Positions 51,651 through 64,000 of a stretch of 64,000 bases of DNA are shown piece by piece. Numbering within the stretch: position 1 is the stretch's first letter; every line of letters begins with the position of its first letter. The translations under genes were made by a program, and so were the position numbers. A model generated the notes under the pieces. The model was not told the origin of the DNA, searched no databases, and was given only the letters and a program-made list of their open reading frames with translations. The DNA is from Tomocerus qinae (taxonomy: Eukaryota; Arthropoda; Collembola; Entomobryomorpha; Tomoceridae): the NCBI GenBank assembly GCA_020055645.1, contig CM034546.1, forward strand, positions 114,378,375 to 114,442,374. Reading direction: 5' to 3'.

Positions 51651-54188
51651 ATGCTGGCGAAAACGGTTTTGTTTCTAGGACTGGCTATGGTGGCTTGTGC
51701 CTCCAAAGTTAAGTATGACAATTATAAAGTGTACAGACTGACTCCTTCTACTAAAGAACAAGTCAAAGTTTTGTTGGAATTGGAAAAACAGCCGGTAATT
51801 TATTTGGAATAAGAAATAATACTAAAAGAAATATTACCAATGATAACATGGATTTTGTTAATTGAATAATAAAGGTGTCTTTTTGGCATGGACCTTCAAA
51901 AGACATCGGAAAGGCATCGGATGTAATGTTTCCTCCTCATTTGCAAGGACAACTTTTGGAAGGAATTACAGCTTCCGGAATAAAAGTCGAGGAATACATT
52001 CAAGATATACAAAAGTTTGCTTGTTTTCCTGACTCAGAGATCTTGGTTACAAATGCAAATTTTATTGACAGATATATTTACTTTTAGATTAATCGATGCC
52101 GAGATGGTTACCACAATGGCAAACGGTGAACTTGACTGGACATCGTATCATACCCTAGAAGATGTAAGCATAATAATTATAAAAATCCAGTCTAACATGC
52201 ACTGTGTAATAGACTGACAATCGACAATTCTTTAAAAGGATCTATGAATAAACAATGAGTTACTTATTCTTAGATTTACAGTTGGTTGGATGCACAAGCC
52301 GCCAGACACAGTTCGATTGCTTCTACATTCATTTTGGGTCAAACTTATGAAGGAAGAGACCTTAAGGCCATAAAAATCAGCAAGTCAAACGAGACCAAGC
52401 CGGCGATTTTTCTTGATTCAAGTAAAAAAAATCTTTTCCTGTTTTGCATACATGCTATCTTTAGTTTGCTAAATGCGCAATGCCGAATCGCTAACCTTTT
52501 ATAATCTAGTAATCATCGCTACGTTAATTATTCATCCTTTTCATTTTAAAGAACTAAAAATAATCATCTTCCTTTTTTAAACGTTTACAATTTATTTCAT
52601 AAGCTAGACAGGGAAAGGTTGATGCTTCCTGTTTCATTATACATGTAATGCAATGTACGAACAATTATGAATTTCCATTTTACATGTGTTTACTTTTTAT
52701 TTAGATATTCATGCTAGAGAATGGATTACTAGCGCTGTTTCCACTTACCTTATTAATGAGTTGTTAAATAACAATAACTCTGAAATTCAATCTTGGACCG
52801 AAGATTTTGACTGGTAAGTCCTGACTTGTCTTTGTCTCTTTTAAATTCATACATACATGAAAAAATAATTTACAATCAACCTACCAAGATTATTATTATT
52901 ATCTGTACATTGCAATATAAATCTTAAAATGTTTCCAGGTACATTCTCCCAGTTTTTAATCCAGATGGATTTACTTACTCTCATACAACTGATAGAATGT
53001 GGAGAAAAGTATTTACTTAAATTCATAATCCGATTTATAGTATTTTCATCTTTTTCGTAATTCGTGCATTAAAATGATTACAGAAGACAAAAGAAAATTA
53101 TTATTTTTATCCAAATTTTCAGACCCGTTCAAACACTTCTAGCCCATTGGGGTGCAAAGGAGCTGATCCAAACCGAAACTTTGACCACTATTGGTTTACC
53201 GGAGGATCATCTAGTAACCCTTGTAGTGGTAAGAAGACCGTTGAGACTGTAAACTATTTTTAGCATTACAATCTCTGTAATATTTTCTATGTCACAGATA
53301 CACATGCTGGAGTAAGAGCATTTTCAGAGCCAGAAACTCATGCAATGTCTCTATTTATTGACCAAATTGCACACAGAATGCCATTGTACCTGAGTCTTCA
53401 TAGCTATGGTCAATGGATTCTTATTCCCTTCGGACACAACAATACTAAAATTCCTCAGTACAACACATATGTAAGCTCGATACTACTAACATTCGATACA
53501 ATGCAATCTAAACCTTAATTTACTAATTTAATTTTTAATTTTACCATTTTTTTAGATGAGAATTGGTAACGCAGCTGCTCAAGCTCATGCTCGCCGCAAT
53601 GGTAATTAGCCTGTACCTGTAATTAGTAATTATGCATTACCTAAAAAATATAAATACTCAAGGTGTATTTTATTGTATTATTGTTACATTACATAGGAAC
53701 TGTTTTCACTCCAGGAAATGTGGTCGATCTACTTTGTAAGTCCACATTTGGAATTATTGAAATAAAAACCCACAGTTTTGACACAAACCAACCTAAATGC
53801 ATTGTATTTATAAATAGATGTAGCCAGTGGAGAAAGTTTTGATTGGGTCAAAGGGAAACATAACACCAATTTGACCTACATTTACGAATTGCGAGATAAA
53901 GGACGTTATGGATTTGTTCTTCCTGCAAATCAGATTATTGACTCAGCATTAGAATTCATTGATGGTCTTCAGGTAATTATTGATGAGGTTCGTCGGGGAA
54001 TTCCTTCTTCAGATGCTCAAGATTCAAATGATTTTCATCCAACAAATAAACTTCCACCCAATCTTGTGCAACCAGTAAAAATTGCTAAACCGAACAACAT
54101 TAGAGTAAATGTTGGAGAACAAACATTTGGTGCCGTGCCTAATAAACGGCAATTGCGATCTCCCCTGCCTGGATTTCAAAGATATTAG
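51651..54188 (+). CDS. Zinc carboxypeptidase (M14, A/B type), secreted proenzyme
   Basis: Removes C-terminal residues from peptides. Eleven exons: 51651-51794, 51875-52014, 52088-52163, 52274-52421, 52705-52813, 52939-53008, 53123-53228, 53298-53470, 53556-53601, 53697-53735, 53818-54188, giving 473 residues in consistent phase. A signal peptide ([17 protein letters not shown]) is followed by a propeptide to about residue 105. Zinc ligands are H172 and E175 (HAREWI) and H299 (LSLHSYGQW). Substrate and catalytic residues are R231, N246-R247 (DPNRNF), Y351 and E374 ([11 protein letters not shown]). The position equivalent to CPA residue 255 is F358, which fits a carboxypeptidase A preference for hydrophobic ends. 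The 70 residues after the last helix (about 404-473) are an unusual Pro/Asn-rich extension. An in-frame ATG at 51621 exists but would put ten residues before the signal peptide. Confidence 0.96.
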
Positions 54189-54381
54189 CCACAAAACCTA
54201 GATATTGTAGCTATCCTAAGAAAATCAAAAGTCAATGAGCAATGAAAACCTACCTATATGTACCATAAAACTGAAAACAATTAGCTTATACCGTGTTAAA
54301 AAATAAAAATCATCGATGCTATAAATTACCTCATTTCGCATTGCAAAATTATTTGGCATTTTTTCATGAATCCGAATGTGA

Positions 54382-54923
54382 AAATTCTGACGAAAATGCA
54401 AAAATTGTAAATTGATCTGACTAAATTGGTTTCATTTATTATTGCTCTTGTAGCCAATAAAGAAAAACAAACAAATAATAGTTTTCTAGTCTTACTAACT
54501 AATCTCTAATTTATTCTGCGGTAGTATTGAATCCTGATTTATAGTTCATTAGTATCATTAGTTGCCCTTTTTCTACATCTTCTATGGTACGATACCGATT
54601 TGTAAATTTTTGGAATTTTTAAATCAAACCGTTATAAACATTGCAGATTAAATCTTGCTTAAATCATCACTTAAGAAATTCTGATGAAAATGCAAAAATT
54701 GTAAATTAATCTGCCTAAATTGGTTTATTTATTGCTCTTTTGTAGCCAGTAAGTAACAAGAGTATTCAAATAAAAAAAATAATAGTTTTTGTCTTACTAA
54801 CTAATCTCTAATTCTGCGGTAGTAATAAATTCTGATCTATATAGTTCATTCGTTGCCCTTTTTCTACATCTTCGCATGGTACGATACCCATTTGTAAATT
54901 TTTGGAATTTTTAAATAAAATCG
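54382..54923. repeat. Tandem duplication downstream of the carboxypeptidase gene
   Basis: Segments 54382-54631 and 54676-54923 are diverged copies about 294 bases apart. Shared blocks include GAAAATGCAAAAATTGTAAA, CTTACTAACTAATCTCTAA, TTGCCCTTTTTCTACATCTT and TTTGTAAATTTTTGGAATTT. There is no coding capacity and no terminal motif. Confidence 0.88.
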
Positions 54924-57900
54924 ATATAATAATTACTGTAGATTATTTCTTCGTCGTCGCTAAAAAGATGTAGATAAACTATGTAGATGGACGAAATCGC
55001 CCCAATATTGGATATTTGCATCTTTTCCTATCATCAACACTGTCTTATTCCAGTCTTACTGCTATAATCCATCTTCTTTATTTTTTGCATCACACAGTTC
55101 CTTATAAGTCCATATTTACCTAGGACTTTTACAAAATCTATACAGATTTATAGAACTATAAAATACTAGAGTGATCCTCACAAAATTGACATTGACGATA
55201 TAATTGGTAATAACACAGTGAGAAAATTCGTAGCGTCTTATATATATTTCTACTTCGTAATTGCTACATTCAGTTGTAGAGACAATTTAAATATATTAAA
55301 TCGTGTACTCTCGATTACAAAACCATGTGGAATAATAGATGGGAATATGGGAATTGTTTGATAGTTAATATTTGCTGACAGCCTGCCGTGCATACCGTAT
55401 GTGCAATACCTAGTTAGTAAACACAATCTCAGATAAATAAGTTCAAGAGTCAAGTCACGATAGAAAATACACTCATTTCCACTTGCACATAACGTACAAA
55501 GATAACTTAACGTACATAACATCCAACTTATTTTAATGAACCTACATACCTTACTGATGATGATAATTTGCATGCAGCGTAATTTTTAATATTATTGTGC
55601 ATCTAGGTAAATTGTTGCTTTAGTAAGCATGTTTCTAAACTTACCAAAACGCTATACCTATCTTGCTATCATTATACTATGCACAAGAAGCTGCATAATG
55701 TAGACCATAATAATAACGGTATATAAAATTGCATTCATCTCTTATCTCATTGCGTATACACGAACTTGCAACCAACTGCACTGCATACAGTATGCAATTT
55801 TATATGGATAAAATTAAAATATACGGATACACGCCGGATTATCAAAAAATTATAACACGATTATTTACTAGAAATAATATTATACAGATGATCCAACTGA
55901 AATTTGTTCAAATATATATAAAAAATATGACTGCCATTAAAGAATTTTAAAGTTCAGGAACACATTTCACATCCATCATTAGCAGATGGTAAAAAATATT
56001 CTGCTTCCGTTAAATTGTGATAAATAGTAATAAACTATGAAACTAGTCGACATGCATTACGAATCTACAAAGCGGTTGCGGTTTGTTCAACTCTGAAACT
56101 TTTATTTTACCATACCACATGTGCTCATCATAATAAATGAATATTGTACATAGTTTTGCATTTACCGTTGTTGCAAATAAACTCACCAGTCAAGGAAGCT
56201 ACTGTGTAATTTTTTGATACTGGAATGATGATTATACTTTGATTTAGAGGAACTATTCTGTAATATGAAAGCGTAACATAATGTGATATAATATTGTATA
56301 AGTTAGTCTGAATTTCAGAATAGATCTAAATATATAGTGTTAGGACAATAAATAGAAATAGGCTTAATAAGCATGGATAGGAAAGTTTCCGTAACATCTA
56401 TTGGCAAAGGTATTGAGAAATAATTAACTGGGCTTCTAATGAAATTAGACCCTTGGTACTAATCGCTTGTTTCATTAACATATTTGCATACGGAGTACTT
56501 AAAGCATTCCACATTTGCCATGAAGGATTGTGCAATTTCCCAATTCTCATTCTTACAAATAGTATCTGCGTAGAGTAGAATCAGTCTATGTCTCTGAACC
56601 AGGTGTCAAAATGTTTCAAACGATATTTATTGCCCTTTTCTATGCATAGAATGGAGTTGAAACTGAAGGTTTGTTTTTTATACATGACGCACGTGTTTCT
56701 GTTCATTATCTATGTAGAAATAGAAACAAAGTACGAATTACTTCTGTATTTATTCCAATAGAGATTTCATTGCAATAAAAATGTTCCTAGGTTTAATGCA
56801 TTAGGTAAGAAAATTTATAAGTAGTGCATTGCGCCGCTTTAATACATTGTGGTTACAATCTGTAATTTTCCAAATTGAAAGACCATTAGATATGTAAATG
56901 GCCACTTTATTCTATATCGCGAAATTCACTGCTGTAGTGATGTAAGACGAAAAAGGAATAAATGTGTATCCGATATCAGCACAAAATAGAATCACTGCAC
57001 TTGCTATAAAGTATAAAAAGAATTATTCAACTCTAGTATCAACTCAATTCTAAGAATTGAGAGTTTTATTCCTTTCTTGCACTTATCACACTTAATACTA
57101 TGAATGCCACTTTATCTGAAGCAGGGTTTATATTATTGCTATTCATTTCTGACTGTAAAATCAAATTTCCTGTTGGGACAGATTAGATTGTCCGTGCATA
57201 AAACCACTACAAAAAGCAATGGACAACCGCATGAAAAATAAATTCATAAATTTAGCTTTAGCGAACTCCTCAAAAGCCTTAATTATTACAAATGTTACAA
57301 AATGTTAACGTATATCACTAGCAATTTGACATTAAAATGTCAAAACCCACATATTTCTCAAGAGAAGCATCAAAAAATGTTAAATTATTTAGCATATCAG
57401 CATATATGTGATTGGAACCTTTTTATATTAAGTGTGGTTTAGTTTGCTCAAGTTTTTCCATATGGAGATTGTTAGTTACAAGGGAGTTACAGTGATGAAT
57501 TTAAAACTGGAACAAGAACTTAATGTAAGAGTATCGCTTGCAAGGTCGCACCTAATATTTCAGTTCTGCAAAATATGTAGGCACACATGTAAATATTAAT
57601 AATGTTCTCGTTCTCCACTCTCCAGAAGAGTCTCCACTCCACATTTCGATAGTAAGTGTGAGTGTGATGTAATGCCGAGAGTATGCAATGCTTGTCATCT
57701 CCAATTCTCTATAACTGTACATGTAAAATGAACAGTAATTAAAAAAATACTGCAATTGCTAATTACTACGGGTGCGACATTTATTCTACGATGATATACA
57801 GTCATGTAAGGTTTTAATGCATTCTGCGAACAAATTACGGTACCATTTTAATAAAATACAATTTAATATTGCAAAAATGCAGAAAAATTGTATACTACAA

Positions 57901-59747
57901 GATGAAAATTTATAATTTGTGAAAATTGAATAGAGAAAATGGATCAACTATATGTTATAGAATTTCAGTCTACCTGTGTAATTGTTTATTTTAAAATTAC
58001 CTGAGTAAATTTTATTCGGCTAATTGTGATACCTATTTATACAAAATTGTGACAATTTTCGTCCTTGTTTAGCAATAGGTACAAATGTATGTCTTCCTAT
58101 TGGACATGAAGGGATAGACAATAAGAAGAGATAGCAAATACTGTAAATAGGCAATCGGCACACTATGTTTCATGAATGTATCATAATTCTTCTGTCAGTG
58201 TCAGGCTGGCTGGCCAAGTATATTAGCTTCCATGCATAATTCCTCAGTTTGCAACATTGCAAAAACTAAGTAAGCGTGTTACAAAACTAAAGCACACTAG
58301 TTGCTGTAATAAACTGAGACATTTTTTGCTCTACTTATCTCTCCTTTGGTCATGTGTACATTTCACCAGGAAAATTTTGTAGACAGAAAGCATAAAAGAG
58401 GACATTAAGTACGTTATCTGAGAGATAAGCGTTTCAAGTCATTAAACGTTCAATACAGTATTTATAAAATATCTAAAGTTCAGGACGAGGTTTATGATTG
58501 GTAGTTTGCACATAGCTAATCTCTCTTATATAATACAAATGCTTATTTAATTCAGACCTAAACCTTAACATATATAAGTATGTTTCGAGATTTAAAGAAT
58601 CTTATCAATGCTAAAGAATGTATACATTTTGTGAGCGACTGAACTTGTAGATATTAAGCTTGAGGTCTCTGCGATTAGGACAATAATTGATAGGAATTGC
58701 ATAATTTGCATCCATATCCGCCAACTTTTTTACAAAAAAGCTCGCCGTCCGTACAAAGACTATAAATATTTACAGGAAGATTGGAATCAAATATACTATA
58801 TTTAGTATTAATCCTTTCTGTTGATTCTGGTTCATAAAATATAGCGGCATGGCGTCTTACAGTCATTGAATTCACAATGAAACCGGAAATTCCTTAGAGG
58901 ATTCTGTGCGTCAGACTTTTTCTTTTATGGATGGAATGAGTGCGATCGTCTGTTGGCGAAATGACAAACTCATAGGAATTAAACAAAGGTCGTTCTATTT
59001 TCGTTCATTGTGATTTCAAGTTATACGACCAAGTATAAGTGAACCTTGTCAAGCCGCAAAATAAATGATAGCATTGTTACCTATCTTCAATCTCTATTAA
59101 AATCCTAGAAATTATTACGCGTACAAATATAGTAAATAAATCCTTTGAATACGTATTACTATAATTACCTCATTACTTAAAGTTCTTAAATGGCAGAAAC
59201 AAAATCCCGTACTTGTGGGCGGTGAAGTTTCTTGAAGGCTTACAAATGCGGGACTCTGTCTGAAGAGATGTTTAACAGTATAATACAAACTATAGCATTT
59301 TTGTACGATAGTATTAAGTAAGTAAGTAAGTAAGCATGTAAAAAGTTAGTTTGAGTAATGTGTATCAATTTATTGTGTTCAAACCAAACGATTAGCTATA
59401 AACTTGCCCTTCCATCGAAAACTTTTATTGCATAAAAGTTAAAATGCACATACATTCCTGATGTCTTTCATTGTCAATGCTTGTTGAAGTGAATGACGTG
59501 GTTGGAGGAGACGCCAGACTCATTTAGATTCAGACAGCTACGCATTTTAACATCTTACTCTATTCTATATACTTATCCAATAAAACAACTTTTTTTTCTT
59601 GTTGAATTACTATTTGTATAGACTGAGACACATAATTTCCATATGAGTGAATACATAGTTTCAAATACCGTACTAATTCCCGTGATGTAACTCCTCCAGT
59701 CTGCTTTCGTCTTTTTAGGGAGTTGATGTAGGGGTACAAGCTTTATG
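54924..59747. other. Intergenic region, nothing convincing
   Basis: Nearly 5 kb of AT-rich sequence. Open frames at 55250-55573, 55729-55950, 57552-57755 and 58675-58875 are short, lack domains and have no consistent splice partners. A TAAG microsatellite lies near 59319. Confidence 0.5.
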
Positions 59748-60065
59748 ATCTATTTACAAAGCTGGTGTAGTCATAGTGAGATGGTTTACATAATAAAGTT
59801 GGCCGTTCCGGGCATATTGAAAATGGAATTTCACTTTTTTTCATCGTGGATCTAAATTGAACGATTTAGATCCACGGCTATTAGTACCTCAGATATGTGA
59901 TGACGTCACGTTCCTATGAGCAACCAAATTTTGACCATGGCTTGGTCATAAGCCGTGGATCTAAATCGTTCAATTTAGATCCACGATGAAAAAAAGTGAA
60001 ATTCCATTTTCAATATGCCCGGAACGACCAACTTTACCATGCCTACACCAGCTTTGATCTATTTA
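59748..60065. mobile_element. 300-bp foldback MITE with 9-bp target duplication (MULE-like)
   Basis: The element occupies 59757-60056. It is flanked by ATCTATTTA on both sides (59748-59756 and 60057-60065). Its ends are CAAAGCTGGTGTAG and the reverse complement. The arms pair over most of their length (left to about 59879, right from about 59951), with a small insertion near the left end. Each arm contains its own palindrome (CGTGGATCTAAA / TTTAGATCCACG around an 8-base centre), so single arms can also fold. The middle, 59880-59950, is unique. It has no ORF. Long inverted repeats and a 9-bp duplication fit Mutator-like elements; the assignment is inference. Confidence 0.88.
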
Positions 60066-61254
60066 TAATAATACAATATGGTTTACCTGCTATATATTCA
60101 ATACCAATTAATTCTCAAATCCAACGTTTAATTCTTTTACACACTTCAGTAATTATTGCCATATGGCAGACACTTCAAGATGTTGATTCGAACTATCGAT
60201 TTATACTTGTCACTGTTACTTTGGAAGTACATACTTATTCGTCGCAAAATTAAAGTTCGCTGTGAATTCAGAAATTCTTTAATTTTTGTTAAATTGTACT
60301 TCTAAAGCATTTTAATACCGCTAATTTTCCGATAGTAGTGGATAATAATTTCATTATTAAATATTTTCAACAGATAAGCTGTCTTCGGATCTCTAATTAA
60401 TACTTTTAGAGCTACGTAAAGCCTATTTACGTACAAGTGTACTAAAATGTTCGCTGTATTTGTAAACATAATTTATCTAGGTGCACAAGTTCGAGCAATG
60501 TATCAACAAGTACCTACTACATAAGGAATATTTAGTGCTTAGTATTTATTTGCAAGCATTCAAAGAGTCTATAGTACAGTCAAACTTTGATTTGCTTAAA
60601 ACACAGGACCGCTGAATAAGCATGCATGTTATTTATATTTGTGTACCTACATACATCCACTCTGTACTATGGATGCTTCACAATCTGGAGAATCTGGAGT
60701 ATCTAAACAAATTCAATCAAGTAGATGTGTTTCGCTAATCAAATGATTTCATTTCTAGGTGCCGTTAATTTATTCAACCTTGCAATTCTCAGCTGGTGAG
60801 CTAGGGAGAATATTCATAGTTCATGAAACATTTTCTAAACACATAATGCTTACATATATATACTGCGTATATTCACTTACTACATTCATTGCAGATGTGC
60901 TTAGAGTTTATTGTGGATGGGCAGTGACTGATCAATATATTTTCAATTTCGGACTGTTCGATAGTTGTAGTCACTAATATTGCAGTATTAATAAAGTCAA
61001 TCATTTTACAAAAATATATGCAACGCACTATACAAATAAAATGACTAAAAGTTTTAAGTACGTCTAAACTACCTACTAGAGTTTCTTTTATAATTTTGTT
61101 TCTAGTAATACCACGTAATACGTACATTGCAAAAACAGGTATGCATGAAATATAAATTTTATAGTACATTACATACCAAAATTTACAGTGCCTATAATTT
61201 ATAATAACTCCGCGTTGTATTTTAATTGGAGTGTAATTGGAAAAATCCACACTT
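60066..61254. other. Intergenic region before the satellite
   Basis: AT-rich, with short frames on both strands (60759-60977 plus, 60873-61250 minus) that overlap each other and show no domain. No gene is supported. Confidence 0.5.
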
Positions 61255-64000
61255 CAACTTAAATTGGATTGTAATTTCGGAATTGGGGTACACTCCGCGT
61301 ATCCCGGCTTCAAGTTGTGGCATTTGTACTTCAATTGAGGTGCAACTGCCAAACTAAGCTTATTCCCAGGCTCATGTTGTAGCATTATTACTTCAATTGG
61401 GGTGGAACTGCCAAACTGAGCTGATGCCCGGATTCAAGTTTTGGCATTTGTACTTCAATTGGGGTGGAACTGCGTAAATGTGCACATTCCAGGGGTCAAT
61501 TTGTAGCACTCGTACATCACTTGGGGTGCAACTGCCAGCTGAGCATATTCCAGGGATCAAGATGTGGCATTTGTACTTCAATTGGAGTGGAACTGCCTAA
61601 CTGAGCTGGTGCCCGGGTTCAAGTTGTGGCATTTGTACTTCAATTGGGGTGCAACTGCCTAACTGAACTTATTCCCAGTTCGAGTTGTGGCATTTGTACC
61701 TCGATTGGGGTGTAACTGCAAAACTTAACTTATTCCCAGGCTCAAGTTGTGGCATTTGTACTTCTGTTGGTGTGCAACTGCGTAACTGAGCATATTCCAG
61801 GGGTCAAGTTGTAGCACTCGGACTTCACTTGAGGTGGAACTCTCAAACTGGGCTGATTCCCGGGTTCAAGTTGTGGCATTTGTACTTCAATTGGGGTGGA
61901 ACTGCCGAACTAAACCTATTTCCGGGTTCAAGTTGTGGCATTTGTACTTCAATTGGACTGGAACTGCCTAACTGAGCCGGTGCCCAGGTTCAAGATGTAG
62001 CATTTGTACTTCAATTGGGGTGGAACTGACCAACTGAGCTGAAGTCCGGGTTCAAGTTGTGGCATTTGTACTTCAATTCGGGTGGAACTTCCAAACTAAG
62101 CTTATTGTCGGGTTCAAGTTGTGGCATTTGTCTTCAATTGGGGTGGAACTGACAAACTGAGCTGAAGCCCGGGTTCATATTGTGACATTTGTACTTCAAT
62201 TGGGGTGGAACTGCCAAACTAAGCTTACTGTCGGGTTCAAGCTGTGGCATTTGTACTTCAATTACAGCGCAACTTCCTAACTGAGCTTATTCCAGGGATC
62301 AAGCTGTGACATCTGTACTTCAATTGGAATGGAATTGCATACCTGAGCTTATTCCCGGGTTCAAGTTGTGAAATTTGTACTTCAATTGGGGTGCAACTGC
62401 CTAACTGAACTTATTCCCAGTTCGAGTTGTGGCATTTGTACTTCTATTGGGGTGGAACTGCGTAACTGAGCATATTCCAGGGGTCAAGTTGTAGCACTCG
62501 GACTTCAATAGGGGTGCAACTGCCAAACTAACCTTACTTCCAGGCTCAAGTTGTGGCATTTGTACTTCAATTGGGGTGGAACTGCCTACCTGAGCTTCCT
62601 GGGATCAGGCTGTGGCAATTGTACTTTAATTGGGTGCAACTTCCTACCTAAGCTTATTCCAGGGATCAAGTTGTGGCATTTGTACTTCAATTGGGGTGGA
62701 ACTGCCAAACTAAGCTTATTGTCGGGTTCAAGCTGTGGCATTTGTACTTCAATTGGGGTGCAACTGCCTAACTGAACTTATTTCCAGATTCGAGTTTTGG
62801 CATTTGTTCTTCGATTCAGGTGTAACTGCCAAACTAAGCCTATTTCCGGGTTAGAGTTGTGGCATTTGTACTTCAATTGGGGTATCACTGCCTAACTGAA
62901 CTTATTCCCAGTTCAAGTTGTTGCATTTGTACCTCAATTGGGGTGGAACAGCCGAACTAAACCTTTTCCCGGGTTCAAGTTGTGGCATTTGTACTTCAAT
63001 TGGGGTGCAACTGCCAAACTAAGCTTATTCCCAGGCTCATGTTGTAGCATTATTACTTCAATTGGATTGCAACGGCGAAACTGAGCTGATGCCCGGACTC
63101 AAGTTGTGGCATTTCTACTTCCATTGGGGTGCAAATGCCTAATTGTGCTTATTCCAGGGATCAAGCTGTGGCAATTGTACTTCAATGGGGTGCAACTTCC
63201 TACCTGAGCTAATTCCAGGGATCAAGATGTGGCATTTGTACTTCAATTGGGGTGGAACTGACCAACTGAGCTGAAGCCCGGGTTCAAGTTGTGGCATTTG
63301 TACTTCAATTGGGGTGGAACTGACAAACTGAGCTGAAGCCCGGGTTCAAGTTGTGGCATTTGTACTTCAATTGGGGTGGAACTGACCAACTGAGCTGAAG
63401 CCCGGGTTCAAGTTGTGGCATTTGTACTTCAATTGGGGTGGAACTGACAAACTGAGCTGAAGCCCGGGTTCAAGTTGTGGCATTTGTACTTCAATTGGGG
63501 TGGAACTGACAAACTGAGCTGAAGCCCTGGTTCAAGTTATGGCATTTGTACTTTAATTCGGGTGGAACTGCCAAACTAAGCTTATTGTCGGGTTCAAGCT
63601 GTGGCATTTGTACTTCAATTGTGGTGGAACTGACAAACTGAGATGAAGCCCGGGTTCATGTTGTGGCATTTGTACTTCAATTGGGTTGGAACTGCCAAAC
63701 TAAGCTTACTGTCGGGTTCAAGCTGTGGCATTTGTACTTCAATTACGGCGCAATTTCCTAACTGAGCTTATTCCAGGGATCAAGCTGTGGTATTTGTACT
63801 TCAATTGGAATGGAACTGCATACCTGAGCTTATTCCCGGGTTCAAGTTGTGAAATTTGTACTTCAATTGGGGTGCAACTGCCTAACTGAACTTATTCCCA
63901 GTTCGAGTTGTGGCATTTGTACCTCGATTGGGGTGTAACTGCAAAACTTAACTTATTCCCAGGCTCAAGTTGTGGCATTTGTACTTCTATTGGGGTGGAA
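61255..64000. repeat. 62-bp tandem satellite array, continuing past the right edge
   Basis: About 44 units of roughly 62 bases, each built on TTGTGGCATTTGTACTTCAA, TTGGGGTGGAACTGCC, AACTGAGCTTATTCCCGGG and TTCAAG. The first units near 61255 are diverged. Units at about 63222-63540 are nearly identical to one another, which marks a recent local expansion. Larger blocks recur within the array: the segment starting GCAACTGCCTAACTGAACTT occurs near 61651, 62393 and 63874. The unit length is not a multiple of three, so frames crossing the array are accidental. The lack of unique spacers excludes a CRISPR array. Confidence 0.96.

Noticed and set aside
61255-64000. Regular short repeats that might suggest a CRISPR-like array
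   Set aside because: The repeat occupies the whole 62-bp unit and there are no unique spacers. The context is an animal genome, so this is a satellite.

Overview
The window is AT-rich animal nuclear DNA, most likely from an arthropod and probably an insect or other hexapod. The genes have many short exons with GT-AG introns. The gene set is a FG nucleoporin, a CELF/Bruno RNA-binding protein, a secreted C-type lectin of the type conserved in insects, a zinc carboxypeptidase and a GH19 chitinase. Between them lie long introns, small inverted-repeat transposons and a tandem satellite. Species is not determined. All exon models were built by hand from splice sites, reading phase and family similarity; no alignment or RNA data were available.

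Layout. 459-5716 (minus): Nup153-like nucleoporin, eleven coding exons, C-terminus off the left edge. 5717-11417: gene-poor, with a 229-bp hAT-like MITE (6559-6787), a truncated relative (7269-7390) and a miRNA-like hairpin (about 9128-9199). 11418-30772 (minus): a complete CELF/Bruno gene, twelve coding exons, 559 codons, three RRMs. Its fourth intron holds a 1,129-bp transposon (22409-23537) with perfect 121-bp terminal inverted repeats, a 4-bp target duplication and an intact 191-codon ORF resembling the C-terminal part of Ginger/KRBA2-type integrases. 30773-38080: no gene seen apart from a possible CELF 5' exon. 38081-39323 (minus): C-type lectin, five exons. 39324-45596: nothing convincing. 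45597-46325 (minus): a small four-exon single-pass membrane protein, not recognised. 47530-48240: repeat cluster with hairpins and a second copy of the MITE. 49441-50935 (plus): GH19 chitinase with two N-terminal six-cysteine modules. 51651-54188 (plus): carboxypeptidase A/B-family gene, eleven exons, with a 70-residue tail. 54382-54923: a tandem duplication. 59757-60056: a 300-bp foldback MITE with 9-bp target duplication. About 61255-64000: a 62-bp tandem satellite running off the right edge.

Functional picture. This is ordinary host chromosome with unrelated housekeeping genes (nuclear pore, RNA processing) followed by secreted or extracellular genes (lectin, chitinase, carboxypeptidase) that would fit gut or immune roles. 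The most unusual items are the GH19 chitinase with a duplicated CWWSGCQP-type cysteine module and a probable GC-AG intron, the freshly inserted Ginger-like mini-element inside CELF, and the family of nested-palindrome MITEs.
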